A DNA stretch of 64,000 bases from CAZNXJ01 sp964577115 (lineage in GTDB: Bacteria; Planctomycetota; Planctomycetia; Pirellulales; Pirellulaceae), in the NCBI GenBank assembly GCA_964577115.1, contig CAZNXJ010000020.1, positions 39,274 to 103,273 on the forward strand, in the 5' to 3' direction. Position 1 is the first letter of the stretch. Each line of letters opens with the position of its first letter. A program made the translations under genes and the position numbers. Shown one piece after another: positions 18,492 to 27,658 of the stretch. The notes beneath the pieces are model-generated. The model was not told the origin of the DNA. It searched no databases and was given only the letters and a program-made list of their open reading frames with translations.

Positions 18492-18594
18492 AGCCGGCAA
18501 AAAGCGATTCCTCCCCCCAATCCGCCCACCAACCGGCCTCCTGCGTCGCGGCGGCCCGGCTCGTGCGCAACGGAGACGGCGGAAAGGCGGGGGG

Positions 18595-19011
18595 TTAGCG
18601 CGGGAGGACTTTGCTCGCGGCCTCGTTGCCCCAATAGGCGAGTTCCCAGGCGATTACGCCGACGAGGGGGCCGACGTAGAGGCCGAGGAGGATGCCGTCG
18701 CCGACGTGGCCGAATTGGTAGGCTGTCACGCCGCTCAGCACCGGAGCCAGAATAAACCCGATCACGGCGGCGGGGACCGCACCCCAGTAGGCGGCGTTCG
18801 TCGCGCGTCCTGGTGACTCCCGAATCGAGACCCCGTGCCATGCCAGGACGAAGCCGAGGACCAGGGACGCGGCGCCACTGGACATCAGGGAGAGCGGCGC
18901 GGTGAGCGCCTCGGTGGCCGCCGCGCCGACGACCAAGCCCAAAAGGGCCCCGAACAGCGTTACGATTGCCGTGACAATCAGAATCAGCAGCGTTGGGTCA
19001 AAGCGGCGCAT
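18595..19011 (-). CDS. Small polytopic membrane protein of unknown function
   Basis: A 138-residue protein with four likely membrane helices: LILIVTAIVTLFGALLGLVV near the start, SLMSSGAASLVLGFVLAWHG, AAYWGAVPAAVIGFILAPVL and ILLGLYVGPLVGVIAWELAY. Gly-rich helices give it the look of a small channel-like or accessory protein, but no family is recognised. The start is the ATG of MRRFDPTLL; the open frame continues upstream but lacks hydrophobic pattern and would overlap the polA leader. It is divergent from polA with a 256-base gap. Confidence 0.55.
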   Translation of the reverse strand: MRRFDPTLLILIVTAIVTLFGALLGLVVGAAATEALTAPLSLMSSGAASLVLGFVLAWHGVSIRESPGRATNAAYWGAVPAAVIGFILAPVLSGVTAYQFGHVGDGILLGLYVGPLVGVIAWELAYWGNEAASKVLPR

Positions 19012-19267
19012 GGCGAGTTGGTCTCGACGGACGAATCGCGGGTAGTAGGAACGGGCGTGTTCCGAGAAAATAGCTGGTGGCCATTGTGAAAAATGCCTCG
19101 ACGCAAGTCCAGTAGACAATTTGCCGCTCGCGGCTGCCTGCCAGCAGCAGCGTCCCGAAGCGGGTCCGCTCGTTGTCACACCGTCCCCTTGGCTCGTACG
19201 GCAGGCCCGCAGCTCGTCCGGTCCGACGTTACCACGAATTTGCAGCTCTCGCCCCGAGAATCGACTC

Positions 19268-22120
19268 ATGCCGCGCCAACGTACGATCGACTTTGAATCC
19301 AACTCGCCGACCGCCGGAGCCACGCCGACGCCGGAAGAGCCGGTTGATGCGGCGATCGAATCGTCGATTGAACTGGTGGCGGTCGAAGAGGCCTCGCTGC
19401 CCCCGGAATCGCTCGAAGGGAAGAGCGTCTGGGTGGTCGACGCGCACGCGCTGATCTACCAGGTGTTCCATGCGATGCCCGACATGACGGGCCCACATGG
19501 TCAGCCGATCGGCGCGATCCACGGCTTCACGCGTGACATCCTCGATTTGCTTGAAAAGAAAAAGCCCGACTATTTGATCTGCGCGTTCGACCACTCGGAT
19601 CAGACGTTTCGCAACGATCTGTATGGGGAGTACAAGCAGAGCCGAGAGAGCATGCCGGAGGATCTGCGGCCTCAGATCGCGAACATTTTCCGGATGCTCG
19701 ATGCGCTCGGGATCCCCCGCATCGCCGTGCCCGGCTACGAAGCCGACGATGTGCTCGCCACGGTGGCTCGCATCACGCGCGAAGCCGGCGGGCAGTGTTA
19801 CCTGGTGACGAACGACAAGGATTGCTGGCAGCTCGTAAACCACTCGGTCCGTCTCTACAACATCCGCAAAGACGCGGTGCTCGACTCCGAGTCGCTCGCG
19901 AAGCAGTGGGGCATTCGTCCGGACCAGGTCGTTGATTTCCAAGCCCTCGTGGGCGATCCCGTGGACGATGTTCCGGGCGTTCCGCTCATTGGGCCGAAAA
20001 TCGCGGGCGAACTCCTGCGGAAGTACGAAACGCTCGAGGGCATTTTCGAACACGCGTCGGAAATTTCCGGGACGAAGCGCCGCGAGAACCTGCTGAAGTA
20101 TCGGGAGCAGGCGCTCGTCAGCCGCGAACTCGTGCGCCTGGTAGACCAGGTGCCGCTCGAACTGTCATGGGAACGGGCGCGTACCGGACAGATTGATGTG
20201 GCGACGGCCGAGCAGCTATGCCGCGAGTTCGGATTCCGCCGACTCGCCGAACGGCTCACCGCCTTTGCCGGCGGATCGGAAGCGGTTCCGAAGAAGTCCT
20301 GGAACGCTCGCTACCGTGTCGTCGATTCCCCGGCCGAGTTTGCGGACCTCGTGCAGCGCTTGGCCAAAGCCGAGCGGTTGTCGGTGCGGCTCCAAACGAC
20401 CGTCCCGCAGCCTCGCTGGACGCAGATCGAGGGCATTGCGGTCGCCACGGAGCCGGAAGAAGCGTTTTATATCGTTATCGAGCAACCCGGGATTGGCCGT
20501 TCGGCTGGCAGCCTGACCGAGGTGCTCGAAGGGCTCCGCCCGGTGCTCGAGAATCTCCAGATCGGAAAATGGGGACACGATCTGAAGCATGTGCTCGTCG
20601 CGCTGCGCTGCCATGGCATTCAGGTGCAAGGTGTGCGCTTTGACAGCATGGTCGCCGATTACCTGTTGATGCCGGGCGAGCGGAGTCACGAACTGTCCGA
20701 CTTGTCGCGGCGGTATCTCGTTCACGAAGTGAGCGGCGCGCCGGCGGGTGGGGAGAGAGATGCTGAAGGTGTTGCCATCGCGGGGTGGGCGGAGCGGGAA
20801 TGTGAAAATGCGGACCTGCCGCTGCGACTCGCCCCGACGCTCTACCAGGGGCTCGAAGCCGCCGAGCTCACGGGGCTCTTTCACGACGTTGAAATGCCGC
20901 TGCTCAACGTGCTCGCCGACATGGAAATGCGCGGGATCCGTGTCGATGTGGACAAGCTGAAGGAGCTCAGCGAACAGTTTCAGCAGCGGCTGCTCGAGAT
21001 GCAAACCGAAATCCATGCCCTGGTGGGCGAGCCGTTCAACATCGATTCGCCGAAGCAATTAGCGGTCATCTTGTTTGAAAAGATGAAGCTGCCGATCGTG
21101 AAGCGGACGAAAGGGGGCGAGCCGAGCACAGACGCGGAGGTGCTCGAGGAACTTGCTTCGCAGCATGAACTGCCGGCGAAAATTGTGGCCTACCGGCAAA
21201 TCGCGAAGCTCAAAGGCACCTACGTGGATGCGCTTCCCGCGCTGGTGCATCCCGAGACCGGTCGCATTCACACCTCCTTCAAGCAGGACGTGGCCGCCAC
21301 GGGCCGCTTGAGCTCGAAAGATCCCAACCTGCAAAACATTCCGATCCGGACCGAGGAGGGGCGCGCGATTCGCGCGGCGTTTCTGCCGGCCGAGGGCTGG
21401 AAGTTGATGACGGCCGACTATTCCCAAATCGAGCTGCGCATCCTCGCGCATTTCACGCGCGACGCAGCGCTGCTCGACGCCTTCGCTCGCGATGAAGACA
21501 TCCATGCGCGCGTCGCCAGCGAAGTGTTCGGCGTGCCGCTGGAGAAGGTTCCCACCGAGCTGCGGCGACGTGCTAAGGCGGTGAATTTCGGCATTATCTA
21601 TGGACAGACGGCATTCGGGCTAGCCAAGGCGCTGAATATCCCAAAAGAGGAGGCCGCGGCGTTCATCGATGCGTATTTCGAGACCTATCCGGGCGTCAAT
21701 GAGTTCATTGAAAAGACACTGGAAGAGTGTCGGCAGAAGGGTTATGTTAGTACTATCCTGGGGCGACGAAGGTCGGTCGAGGGCGTACGCGATTCGCAGC
21801 GCCGTCGCGACCCGCGTTTCAGGACCCTGCCGGAACGCATCGCCATCAACACGGTGATTCAAGGATCGGCCGCGGATCTGATCAAGCTCGCAATGATCAG
21901 AATTCACAGCCAGATCGAACGGGAACGGTTGCAGGCACGGATGTTGCTCCAAATACACGACGAGCTGGTCTTTGAAGTCCCATCCGAAGAGCTCACCTAC
22001 CTCTCGAATTTGGTAGCCGATGGAATGATGGCGGCTGCCAAGCTCGAAACACCTCTCAAGGTGGACATCAAGAGCGGAGATCATTGGGCCGGTTGCGACC
22101 CCGTGTCGCCAGGCTCTTGA
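19268..22120 (+). CDS. polA: DNA polymerase I, proofreading domain apparently inactive
   Basis: A 950-residue family A polymerase for gap filling and Okazaki fragment maturation. After a 55-residue acidic N-terminal extension comes the 5' nuclease (VWVVDAHALIYQVFHAM, FDHSDQTFRNDLY, GYEADDVLA), then a 3'-5' exonuclease-like domain, then the polymerase with motif A TADYSQIELRILAH (about 717), motif B RRAKAVNFGIIYGQTAFG (about 767) and motif C QIHDELVFEVP (about 896). The exonuclease acids are missing: the first motif reads RLSVRLQTT instead of FDTET, the second GHDLKHV instead of NLKYD, and the third ECENAD instead of AAEDAD. The polymerase should be active but without proofreading, as in Taq. 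The ATG at 19268 is chosen because the family fold begins shortly after it. Confidence 0.93.
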   Translation: MPRQRTIDFESNSPTAGATPTPEEPVDAAIESSIELVAVEEASLPPESLEGKSVWVVDAHALIYQVFHAMPDMTGPHGQPIGAIHGFTRDILDLLEKKKPDYLICAFDHSDQTFRNDLYGEYKQSRESMPEDLRPQIANIFRMLDALGIPRIAVPGYEADDVLATVARITREAGGQCYLVTNDKDCWQLVNHSVRLYNIRKDAVLDSESLAKQWGIRPDQVVDFQALVGDPVDDVPGVPLIGPKIAGELLRKYETLEGIFEHASEISGTKRRENLLKYREQALVSRELVRLVDQVPLELSWERARTGQIDVATAEQLCREFGFRRLAERLTAFAGGSEAVPKKSWNARYRVVDSPAEFADLVQRLAKAERLSVRLQTTVPQPRWTQIEGIAVATEPEEAFYIVIEQPGIGRSAGSLTEVLEGLRPVLENLQIGKWGHDLKHVLVALRCHGIQVQGVRFDSMVADYLLMPGERSHELSDLSRRYLVHEVSGAPAGGERDAEGVAIAGWAERECENADLPLRLAPTLYQGLEAAELTGLFHDVEMPLLNVLADMEMRGIRVDVDKLKELSEQFQQRLLEMQTEIHALVGEPFNIDSPKQLAVILFEKMKLPIVKRTKGGEPSTDAEVLEELASQHELPAKIVAYRQIAKLKGTYVDALPALVHPETGRIHTSFKQDVAATGRLSSKDPNLQNIPIRTEEGRAIRAAFLPAEGWKLMTADYSQIELRILAHFTRDAALLDAFARDEDIHARVASEVFGVPLEKVPTELRRRAKAVNFGIIYGQTAFGLAKALNIPKEEAAAFIDAYFETYPGVNEFIEKTLEECRQKGYVSTILGRRRSVEGVRDSQRRRDPRFRTLPERIAINTVIQGSAADLIKLAMIRIHSQIERERLQARMLLQIHDELVFEVPSEELTYLSNLVADGMMAAAKLETPLKVDIKSGDHWAGCDPVSPGS

Positions 22121-22330
22121 TCCGCAATTGACCGACACCAAACCGATGCCACTTGCCTTATCGGGAGTATCGTTTGCCGTTGCGCTGACGGTCTGCCGCT
22201 GGGAGCCGCGATGCCGGACCGCCGATCGGCGCCGCGCGGCCTGCCTCGCGAGGGTCTTGTTCATCGGGTGTGGGGGAGAATCATTGGTTAGCGTCGTTTG
22301 AGTCCCTGGTGCCTGGAAATCGTGCTGCCG

Positions 22331-23020
22331 GTGAATCGAAAGCTCGTAGTTATCGGAGTGGTCGGTGGCATTGCCAGCGGCAAGAGCGTTGTGGCGAGGC
22401 GGCTCGCCGAGTGGGGCGCTGCGCAGCTTGATGCCGACCGGACCGGCCACGAAGTGCTCGACGAACCCTCCGTGCGTGACGCGCTGGTGGCACGCTGGGG
22501 AAGCGACATCCTCGATGCCGAAGGGCGCGTGAACCGGCGAGCCGTGGCAAGCGTCGTATTTGGGGGCGGATCGGCCAGCCAGCAGGCGCGAGCGGCCGAA
22601 GAGCGGCGGTTTTTGGAACAAATTGTCCATCCGCGCATCCGAGCGCGGCTGGAAAAAGAAATCGAGCGGCTGCGTGAAGAAGGCCAGACGCCCGCTGTGG
22701 TGCTGGACGCCGCGCTGCTGTTCGAAACCCAATGGAACACGTTGTGTGACGAAATCCTGTTCGTCGACGTGCCGCGCGAGATGCGGCTCGAACGGGCCCG
22801 GCGCAGCCGCGGCTGGACCGACGAACAGTTCGCCTGGCGCGAGGCCGCTCAGTGGGACACCGAGCGGAAGCGCCAAGCGGCCGATGTCGTCATCGATAAT
22901 TCACAGGACTTCAATGCCACCTTCGAACAAGTCGATCGCTGGTGGCGAGCGCGGTTTCCTGCCGAGCAAACGGGGCAACCGCATCTGCAGGGAGCACCCA
23001 ACGAAGCGCTGACGGAGTGA
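22331..23020 (+). CDS. coaE: Dephospho-CoA kinase
   Basis: A 229-residue P-loop kinase that phosphorylates the ribose 3'-OH of dephospho-CoA, the last step of coenzyme A synthesis. Visible are the P-loop GGIASGKS (near residue 10), DADRTGHEVL, RVNRRAVASVVFG, EQIVHPRIRARL, VLDAALLFET and the C-terminal RQAADVVIDNSQ. The likely start is the GTG at 22331, which places the P-loop at the usual distance from the N-terminus; a TTG at 22298 is in frame. Neither has a clear ribosome binding site. It lies 210 bases after polA and before rho, all on the plus strand. Confidence 0.9.
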   Translation: MNRKLVVIGVVGGIASGKSVVARRLAEWGAAQLDADRTGHEVLDEPSVRDALVARWGSDILDAEGRVNRRAVASVVFGGGSASQQARAAEERRFLEQIVHPRIRARLEKEIERLREEGQTPAVVLDAALLFETQWNTLCDEILFVDVPREMRLERARRSRGWTDEQFAWREAAQWDTERKRQAADVVIDNSQDFNATFEQVDRWWRARFPAEQTGQPHLQGAPNEALTE

Positions 23021-23265
23021 CTGGTATGTCCGAGTTTTCCTGCCTTCATTGCTTCTCGCCATCGATTATCGCAAACCGGCCGACACGCCTGCGCCGCGAC
23101 GGCTAAGGCGTGCCCGGTCGTCCGCGAGCCGAGCTCCGGCTGGCGGGCGACGATTGTGTTGGTCTGTCCGAAACTTGTCCGTCCTCATCCCACCATCCCT
23201 CTCCGCTTTCCCGCCGTTTGCCGTTTCTCGGCGAACTAAGAAACCTCATCAGGAGTCTGCGTACC

Positions 23266-24759
23266 ATGGCCAATTCGCGTGGCACTCGCATTCGCGAGGA
23301 GAAGAAACGTTTGCGCGACGGAGCCCCTGAGCCCGAACGTGACGACGTCAACAACCGCATCAGCGACCAGCAGCCGGACTACAACGTGGACGACGAAGAG
23401 CCGCTTTCGCTGGCCGAAGAAATCGCCGAAGAGGCGGATCGAGCCGAGCGGAACGGCGACGAGCCGCACGAGCGCTACGAGAAAATCAAGCAGGGCGAGA
23501 TCCATATCGCCGAGCTGCAAAAGATGAGCATGGCGCAGCTGATCGAAGAGGCGCGCCGCGAAAACCTGACGGAAGTCGCCGGCATGAAGAAGCAGGATCT
23601 GATTTTCAAGATCCTGAAAGAACGCGTGAAGATGAACGGGCTGATGTACGGCGAAGGAACGCTCGAGGTCCTGCCCGACGGCTTCGGGTTTCTCCGCAGC
23701 CCCGATTACCACTACCTGTCGTGCCCCGACGATATCTACGTCTCGCCGAGCCAGATTCGGCGGTTCGGGCTCCAGACCGGTGCCACCGTGTCGGGCCAGA
23801 TTCGCCCGCCCAAGGAAAACGAACGGTACTTCGCGCTGCTGCGCGTCGAGGCGATCAACTATCAGGACCCCAACCTGCTCGCCGAAAAAGTCCCCTTCGA
23901 CGACCTGACGCCCCTGCACCCGGACCAGCGCATCATCATGGAGTACGACTCGAACGACGTCGCCACGCGCGTCGTCGACATGATCACTCCAATCGGCTTC
24001 GGACAACGCGGCCTGATCGTCAGCCCGCCGCGCGCCGGGAAGACGATTCTGCTCCAGAAGATGGCACGAGCCGTACTGCACAACTATCCGGACGTGTACG
24101 TCATCATGCTGCTGATCGACGAGCGGCCGGAAGAAGTGACGGACATGGAGCGTGAAGTGAAGGGGCCGAACTGCGAAGTGATTAGCTCGACGTTCGATGA
24201 ACCCGCTTCCCGCCATGTGCAGGTTTCGCAGATGGTGATCGAGAAAGCGAAGCGGATGGTCGAGTTCGGCCATGAAGTTGTCATCTTCCTCGACTCGATC
24301 ACACGTCTTGCCCGCGCGTGGAACTCGGAGTGCCAGCAATCGGGCAAGATTCTTTCGGGCGGTCTCGATGCGAACGCCCTCCAGCAGCCCAAACGCTTCT
24401 TCGGTTCGGCTCGCAAGGTGGAAGAAGGCGGTTCGCTGACAATCATCGCGACCGCTCTGATCGACACCGGAAGCCGGATGGATGAAGTGATCTTCGAGGA
24501 ATTCAAAGGCACTGGCAATATGGAAATCGTGCTCGACCGCCGCCTCGTCGACCGCCGCGTCTGGCCGGCCATCGACATCAATCGCAGTGGCACTCGGCGC
24601 GAAGAAATGCTGATGGACCCCGAAGAGTATCGTCGTGTGTGCGTGCTGCGGCGTCTGCTGAATGATATGAATCCGCCCGACGCAATGGAGATGCTCGTGT
24701 CGCACCTGCAGAAGACCAAGTCGAACGCCGAGTTCCTGATGAGCATGAACATGCGGTAG
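23266..24759 (+). CDS. rho: Transcription termination factor Rho
   Basis: A 497-residue RNA-dependent hexameric helicase. An acidic, charged N-terminal extension of about 80 residues precedes the Rho_N domain (IAELQKMSMAQLIEEARREN), the RNA-binding cold-shock domain (GTLEVLPDGFGFLRSPDYHY, DIYVSPSQIRRFGL) and the ATPase core: Walker A SPPRAGKTILLQ, DERPEEVTDM, Walker B VVIFLDSITRLARAWN, the R-loop GSARKVEEGGSLTIIATALI and FKGTGNMEIVLDR. The ATG at 23266 has CAGGAG 11 bases upstream. The polar extension is common in high-GC bacteria and may bind RNA. ribH follows 45 bases downstream. Confidence 0.95.
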   Translation: MANSRGTRIREEKKRLRDGAPEPERDDVNNRISDQQPDYNVDDEEPLSLAEEIAEEADRAERNGDEPHERYEKIKQGEIHIAELQKMSMAQLIEEARRENLTEVAGMKKQDLIFKILKERVKMNGLMYGEGTLEVLPDGFGFLRSPDYHYLSCPDDIYVSPSQIRRFGLQTGATVSGQIRPPKENERYFALLRVEAINYQDPNLLAEKVPFDDLTPLHPDQRIIMEYDSNDVATRVVDMITPIGFGQRGLIVSPPRAGKTILLQKMARAVLHNYPDVYVIMLLIDERPEEVTDMEREVKGPNCEVISSTFDEPASRHVQVSQMVIEKAKRMVEFGHEVVIFLDSITRLARAWNSECQQSGKILSGGLDANALQQPKRFFGSARKVEEGGSLTIIATALIDTGSRMDEVIFEEFKGTGNMEIVLDRRLVDRRVWPAIDINRSGTRREEMLMDPEEYRRVCVLRRLLNDMNPPDAMEMLVSHLQKTKSNAEFLMSMNMR

Positions 24760-24804
24760 ATGTCCGCCGGTGCGTGGTGTCAGCGACGAGCGAAGGGGAG
24801 ATTC

Positions 24805-25287
24805 ATGGCGCAGGTGGTAGAGGGCGAGCTACGAGCGGACCCGGACGCGCGCTTCGCGATTGTGGTGGCTCGGTACAACGAATCCATCACCCAGCGGCTG
24901 CTCGACGGAGCGCTCGGCGTGCTCGCCGAGGCTGGCGTGGCCGACGAGCGGATTGATGTGGCCTGGGTGCCCGGTGCCTGGGAACTGCCTGTCGTTGCCG
25001 CTCACCAGGCCTCGTCCCACCGTTATGCCGCCGTGCTGTGTCTGGGAGCTGTCATTCGCGGCGAGACAACGCACGACCAGTACATCAACCAGCAGATCAG
25101 CCAGAGCCTCGGGCAGATTGCGCTCGATACGGGCATCCCCGTGCTCTTCGGCGTGCTGACCTGTAATACGCTCGAACAGGCATTGAACCGCGCGGGCGGA
25201 ACGGTGGGCAACAAGGGGGCCGAATGCGCCGAGGCGGCGCTGCGGATGGCCGACTTGATGGCGAAGCTCGGTCGTCGCGGCGCCTGA
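24805..25287 (+). CDS. ribH: 6,7-dimethyl-8-ribityllumazine synthase
   Basis: A 160-residue lumazine synthase, the penultimate step of riboflavin synthesis, normally a pentamer or 60-mer capsid. Diagnostic stretches are FAIVVARYNESIT (substrate loop), WVPGAWELPVVA, GAVIRGETTHDQYI with catalytic His90, and LFGVLTCNTLEQALNRAG with NKGAECAEAALRM near the end. The Phe usually after the catalytic His region (THFDYV) is replaced (THDQYI). The ATG at 24805 has AAGGGGAG just upstream. It follows rho by 45 bases and may share its transcript; no other riboflavin gene is in the window. Confidence 0.95.
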   Translation: MAQVVEGELRADPDARFAIVVARYNESITQRLLDGALGVLAEAGVADERIDVAWVPGAWELPVVAAHQASSHRYAAVLCLGAVIRGETTHDQYINQQISQSLGQIALDTGIPVLFGVLTCNTLEQALNRAGGTVGNKGAECAEAALRMADLMAKLGRRGA

Positions 25288-25926
25288 GCGGCAGAAAACA
25301 GAAGTACCCCTGACCCGACGAGCGAGGCGGACGCTCGCCGAGTCGAGGGGTAACCTTCTGGCCCAGATTAGTGCCAAATTATGGATGGATGAGGCCTGGG
25401 CCGCTCGCATGCCGCGCACGCGAGCACTGGGGTGTCGAGAAAATCCGCAGCCCGCTCCACCGCGCGCGAACGATAATACTCGTTCGCGCCGCGATGGACA
25501 CGGACTTGCGAAGGGGTCGGCATTCTTCAAGGGGTTCTTACGGCAGCGAATACCCCTGGGAGTACGCGAAGCTCTAAAGCAATGCGTGTGCCGTGCGCCT
25601 CGTGCAGTCGTTTAAAGGCGAATTGGTGGATTACCTAAGCCCGCGTGGACGTGGAGTTTACGGCATTCGCAGATCTCGGCCAGAATCCCTGTCCGAAGGG
25701 GTGAGTGCCTAGACTTTATGCCGACGTGCATAATTTCGAGGCGTGCGGCGCGGAGTCGCCGGGCAGCTCGCCGAAGTTCGACCGACGAAGCGGCCACTCG
25801 GTCTGCCGCAGTGGCCCGGCACCGCGCTCTACCCACCGGCTCGCCATCGTGCGGCTGGCCCTTGGGCGGAGCCGGCGTGCGGAGCTGGTGTGGAATGAAC
25901 GCACGCTGCGCGCGGCTTAGGCGTTC
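25288..25926. other. Long intergenic region between ribH and ftsY (convergent)
   Basis: The 639-base gap contains the extended hairpin at 25301-25359. The remaining 570 bases have short open frames on both strands, none with a ribosome binding site or recognisable protein. No RNA gene is recognised. Confidence 0.45.
25301..25359 (+). other. Extended imperfect hairpin after ribH
   Basis: Starting 14 bases after the ribH stop, GAAG-TACCCCT-GAC-GAC-GAGCG pairs with CGCTC-GTC-AGGGGTA-CTTC through small bulges and mismatches, closing on a short loop. No T run follows. It could be a 3' stabilising or Rho-linked structure, or a small structured RNA; the sequence matches no motif I know. Confidence 0.4.
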
Positions 25927-26958
25927 TTAAAACAACCCGTCGACGAAGGCGTCTACTTGGAAGTCGGCGAGGTCGTCGAGTGACTCGCCGACGCCGATGA
26001 ATTTGACGGGGAGTTTGAAGCGTTGACAGATCGGAATGATCACGCCGCCTTTGGCCGTGCCGTCAAGCTTGGCCAGCACGATGCCGGTGCAGCCGGCCGC
26101 TTCGGAAAAGCCCTGCGCCTGGCTCAGCCCGTTCTGGCCGGCGGTGGCGTCGAGCACCAGCAGCACTTCGTGCGGCGCTTCCGGAATCTGGCGGCTGATG
26201 ACGCGGCGAATCTTCTTGAGCTGCTCCATCAGGTTGACCTGCGTTTGCAGGCGTCCCGCCGTGTCGATGATGCAAATATCGGCGTTGGTTTCGAGCGCTC
26301 GCGCGACGGCCCGGTGAGCGACGCTGGCCGGATCACCGCCCGGCTGGCCTTTCACGATCTCGATCCCCAGCCGCTCGGCCCAAATCGTCAGCTGTTCGAT
26401 CGCCCCCGCGCGGAACGTATCGCCTGCGCCGAGTACCACGCGGTTACCTTCGTTCTTGAACCGGTTAGCGAGCTTCGCGATCGAAGTGGTTTTTCCCGAG
26501 CCGTTCACGCCGACGACGAGAATCACGGTCGGGCCGTTCGCCGCGCGCTGGATCTTGCCTTCGTTTTCGCCGAGCAGTTCACGGAACTTCTGCTTTACGG
26601 CCGCCTGTAACTCGGGGAACTCGACGACGCGTCCTCGGAATTCGCGCTGGATATGTTCTCGAATCTCGTTCGCCGGGCCGGTGCCCATGTCGCTCCGGAT
26701 CAGGATCGCGTATAGTTCGTCGAGCCACTCGTCGACGAGCTGCCCCTTCTTGCGGATCACCAGGTCGCGAACGTCGGTGCGCAGGACTTCTGATGTCCGT
26801 TTGAGGCCTTGGCGGAAGAGGGCTCCGAGCCCGCCACGCTTCGGCTCGGTGGCCCCCTGGTTCTCAGCATTCGCGGGTGCCCCGGCGCTCTCCGGCGGAC
26901 GTGGCTCGGCAGAAGGCTCAGCGGGTGTTTCGCTTTTCGATCGGCGGAACCAGCTCAT
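25927..26958 (-). CDS. ftsY: Signal recognition particle receptor FtsY
   Basis: A 343-residue SRP-family GTPase that docks ribosome-nascent chain complexes at the membrane. A short acidic, Pro-rich A region (residues 1-45) precedes the N domain (GLGALFRQGLKRTSEVL) and the G domain: G1 GVNGSGKTTSIAKLA, GAGDTFRAGAIEQL, the IIDTAGRLQTQ motif, VLDATAGQNG and AKLDGTAKGG (Ala in place of the usual Thr of TKLD). The C-terminal GVGESLDDLADF and FVDGLF are typical of FtsY rather than Ffh. The ATG at 26958 has TTGGAG seven bases upstream. It is divergent from nusB. Confidence 0.95.
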   Translation of the reverse strand: MSWFRRSKSETPAEPSAEPRPPESAGAPANAENQGATEPKRGGLGALFRQGLKRTSEVLRTDVRDLVIRKKGQLVDEWLDELYAILIRSDMGTGPANEIREHIQREFRGRVVEFPELQAAVKQKFRELLGENEGKIQRAANGPTVILVVGVNGSGKTTSIAKLANRFKNEGNRVVLGAGDTFRAGAIEQLTIWAERLGIEIVKGQPGGDPASVAHRAVARALETNADICIIDTAGRLQTQVNLMEQLKKIRRVISRQIPEAPHEVLLVLDATAGQNGLSQAQGFSEAAGCTGIVLAKLDGTAKGGVIIPICQRFKLPVKFIGVGESLDDLADFQVDAFVDGLF

Positions 26959-27065
26959 GATCACTCCAAGAACAACCAACCGGAAACTACTAGCTTAAGG
27001 TGTGACCCCGAAGTCTGGGTAGTGGGGTGCTTTGCGCAGGTCGCTTTCCTCGCGGACCATTCTGC

Positions 27066-27071
27066 TACAAT
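27066..27071 (+). promoter_or_regulatory. Candidate extended -10 promoter for nusB
   Basis: TGCTACAAT forms an extended -10 (TG at 27063-27064, TACAAT at 27066-27071) about 105 bases upstream of the nusB ATG. The -35 region is poor, as allowed for extended -10 promoters. Confidence 0.45.
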
Positions 27072-27175
27072 TTGACAGGCCGCGAGCCGTCTTTCCCATC
27101 GGCTCGCGCGCTCCGGAGGGAATCGCTGCTTGCGGCGAACTTGTTCGCCTTTTTAATAGATGCGAGTTGGAGTCC

Positions 27176-27607
27176 ATGACGCGACGAAGTCGAGCGCGCG
27201 AGGTAGCGCTGCAAATCCTTTACGAGGACGATTTGAATCCGTCCCGTAACCTGAAGACGGCCGACGATTTCCTGCGCCGGCGGTTGCAGCCCGACGAGCG
27301 CTTGATCGAGTTCGCTCGGTCGCTCGTCGCGGGCGTGCGGCGGAACCGGGCCGAACTGGACACGGTGCTCGCCGAGCGTGCCGAAAACTGGAGCCTGGAG
27401 CGAATGGCGGTCACGGACCGCAACATCCTCCGCCTGGCCGCGTACGAGATGATCTACTCGGATACGCCCGGGCAGGTGGCCATTAACGAGGCCGTTGAAC
27501 TGGCCAAACGCTATGGCGGACGCCAGTCGCCTCAGTTCGTCAACGGAGTGCTTGACCGGCTGCTCAAGGAACTTCAAAAAGACCAAAAAGATCAAAAACG
27601 CCCCTGA
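27176..27607 (+). CDS. nusB: Transcription antitermination factor NusB
   Basis: A 143-residue all-helical RNA-binding protein that, with NusE, supports antitermination on rRNA operons. It shows RRSRAREVALQILYEDDLNP at the N-terminus, SLERMAVTDRNILRLAAYEMIY in the middle and VAINEAVELAKRYGGRQSPQFVNGVLDRL near the end, all standard for NusB. The ATG at 27176 has GGAG just upstream. The C-terminus carries a short Lys/Asp tail (KDQKDQKRP). In many bacteria nusB follows ribH; here the two are on one strand but separated by ftsY on the other. glnB starts 51 bases downstream. Confidence 0.93.
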   Translation: MTRRSRAREVALQILYEDDLNPSRNLKTADDFLRRRLQPDERLIEFARSLVAGVRRNRAELDTVLAERAENWSLERMAVTDRNILRLAAYEMIYSDTPGQVAINEAVELAKRYGGRQSPQFVNGVLDRLLKELQKDQKDQKRP

Positions 27608-27658
27608 TCCGAGCCACCACGTCGCTGATCGGCTGTCTCTCGTACGAAAGCCCCCGGC

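Larger units (their letters stand above)
18143..18594. other. Intergenic region with purine-rich heptamers and a small hairpin
   Basis: This 452-base gap separates two minus-strand genes. It holds a purine-rich 7-bp-period tract (18421-18469) and a hairpin CCGCGT/ACGCGG (18472-18491). The remainder upstream of the coiled-coil gene shows no recognisable gene, RNA or promoter. Confidence 0.5.

Noticed and set aside
23236..24705. Minus-strand open frame of 489 codons opposite rho
   Set aside because: The same reason: a shadow of the conserved rho gene, without a recognisable product.
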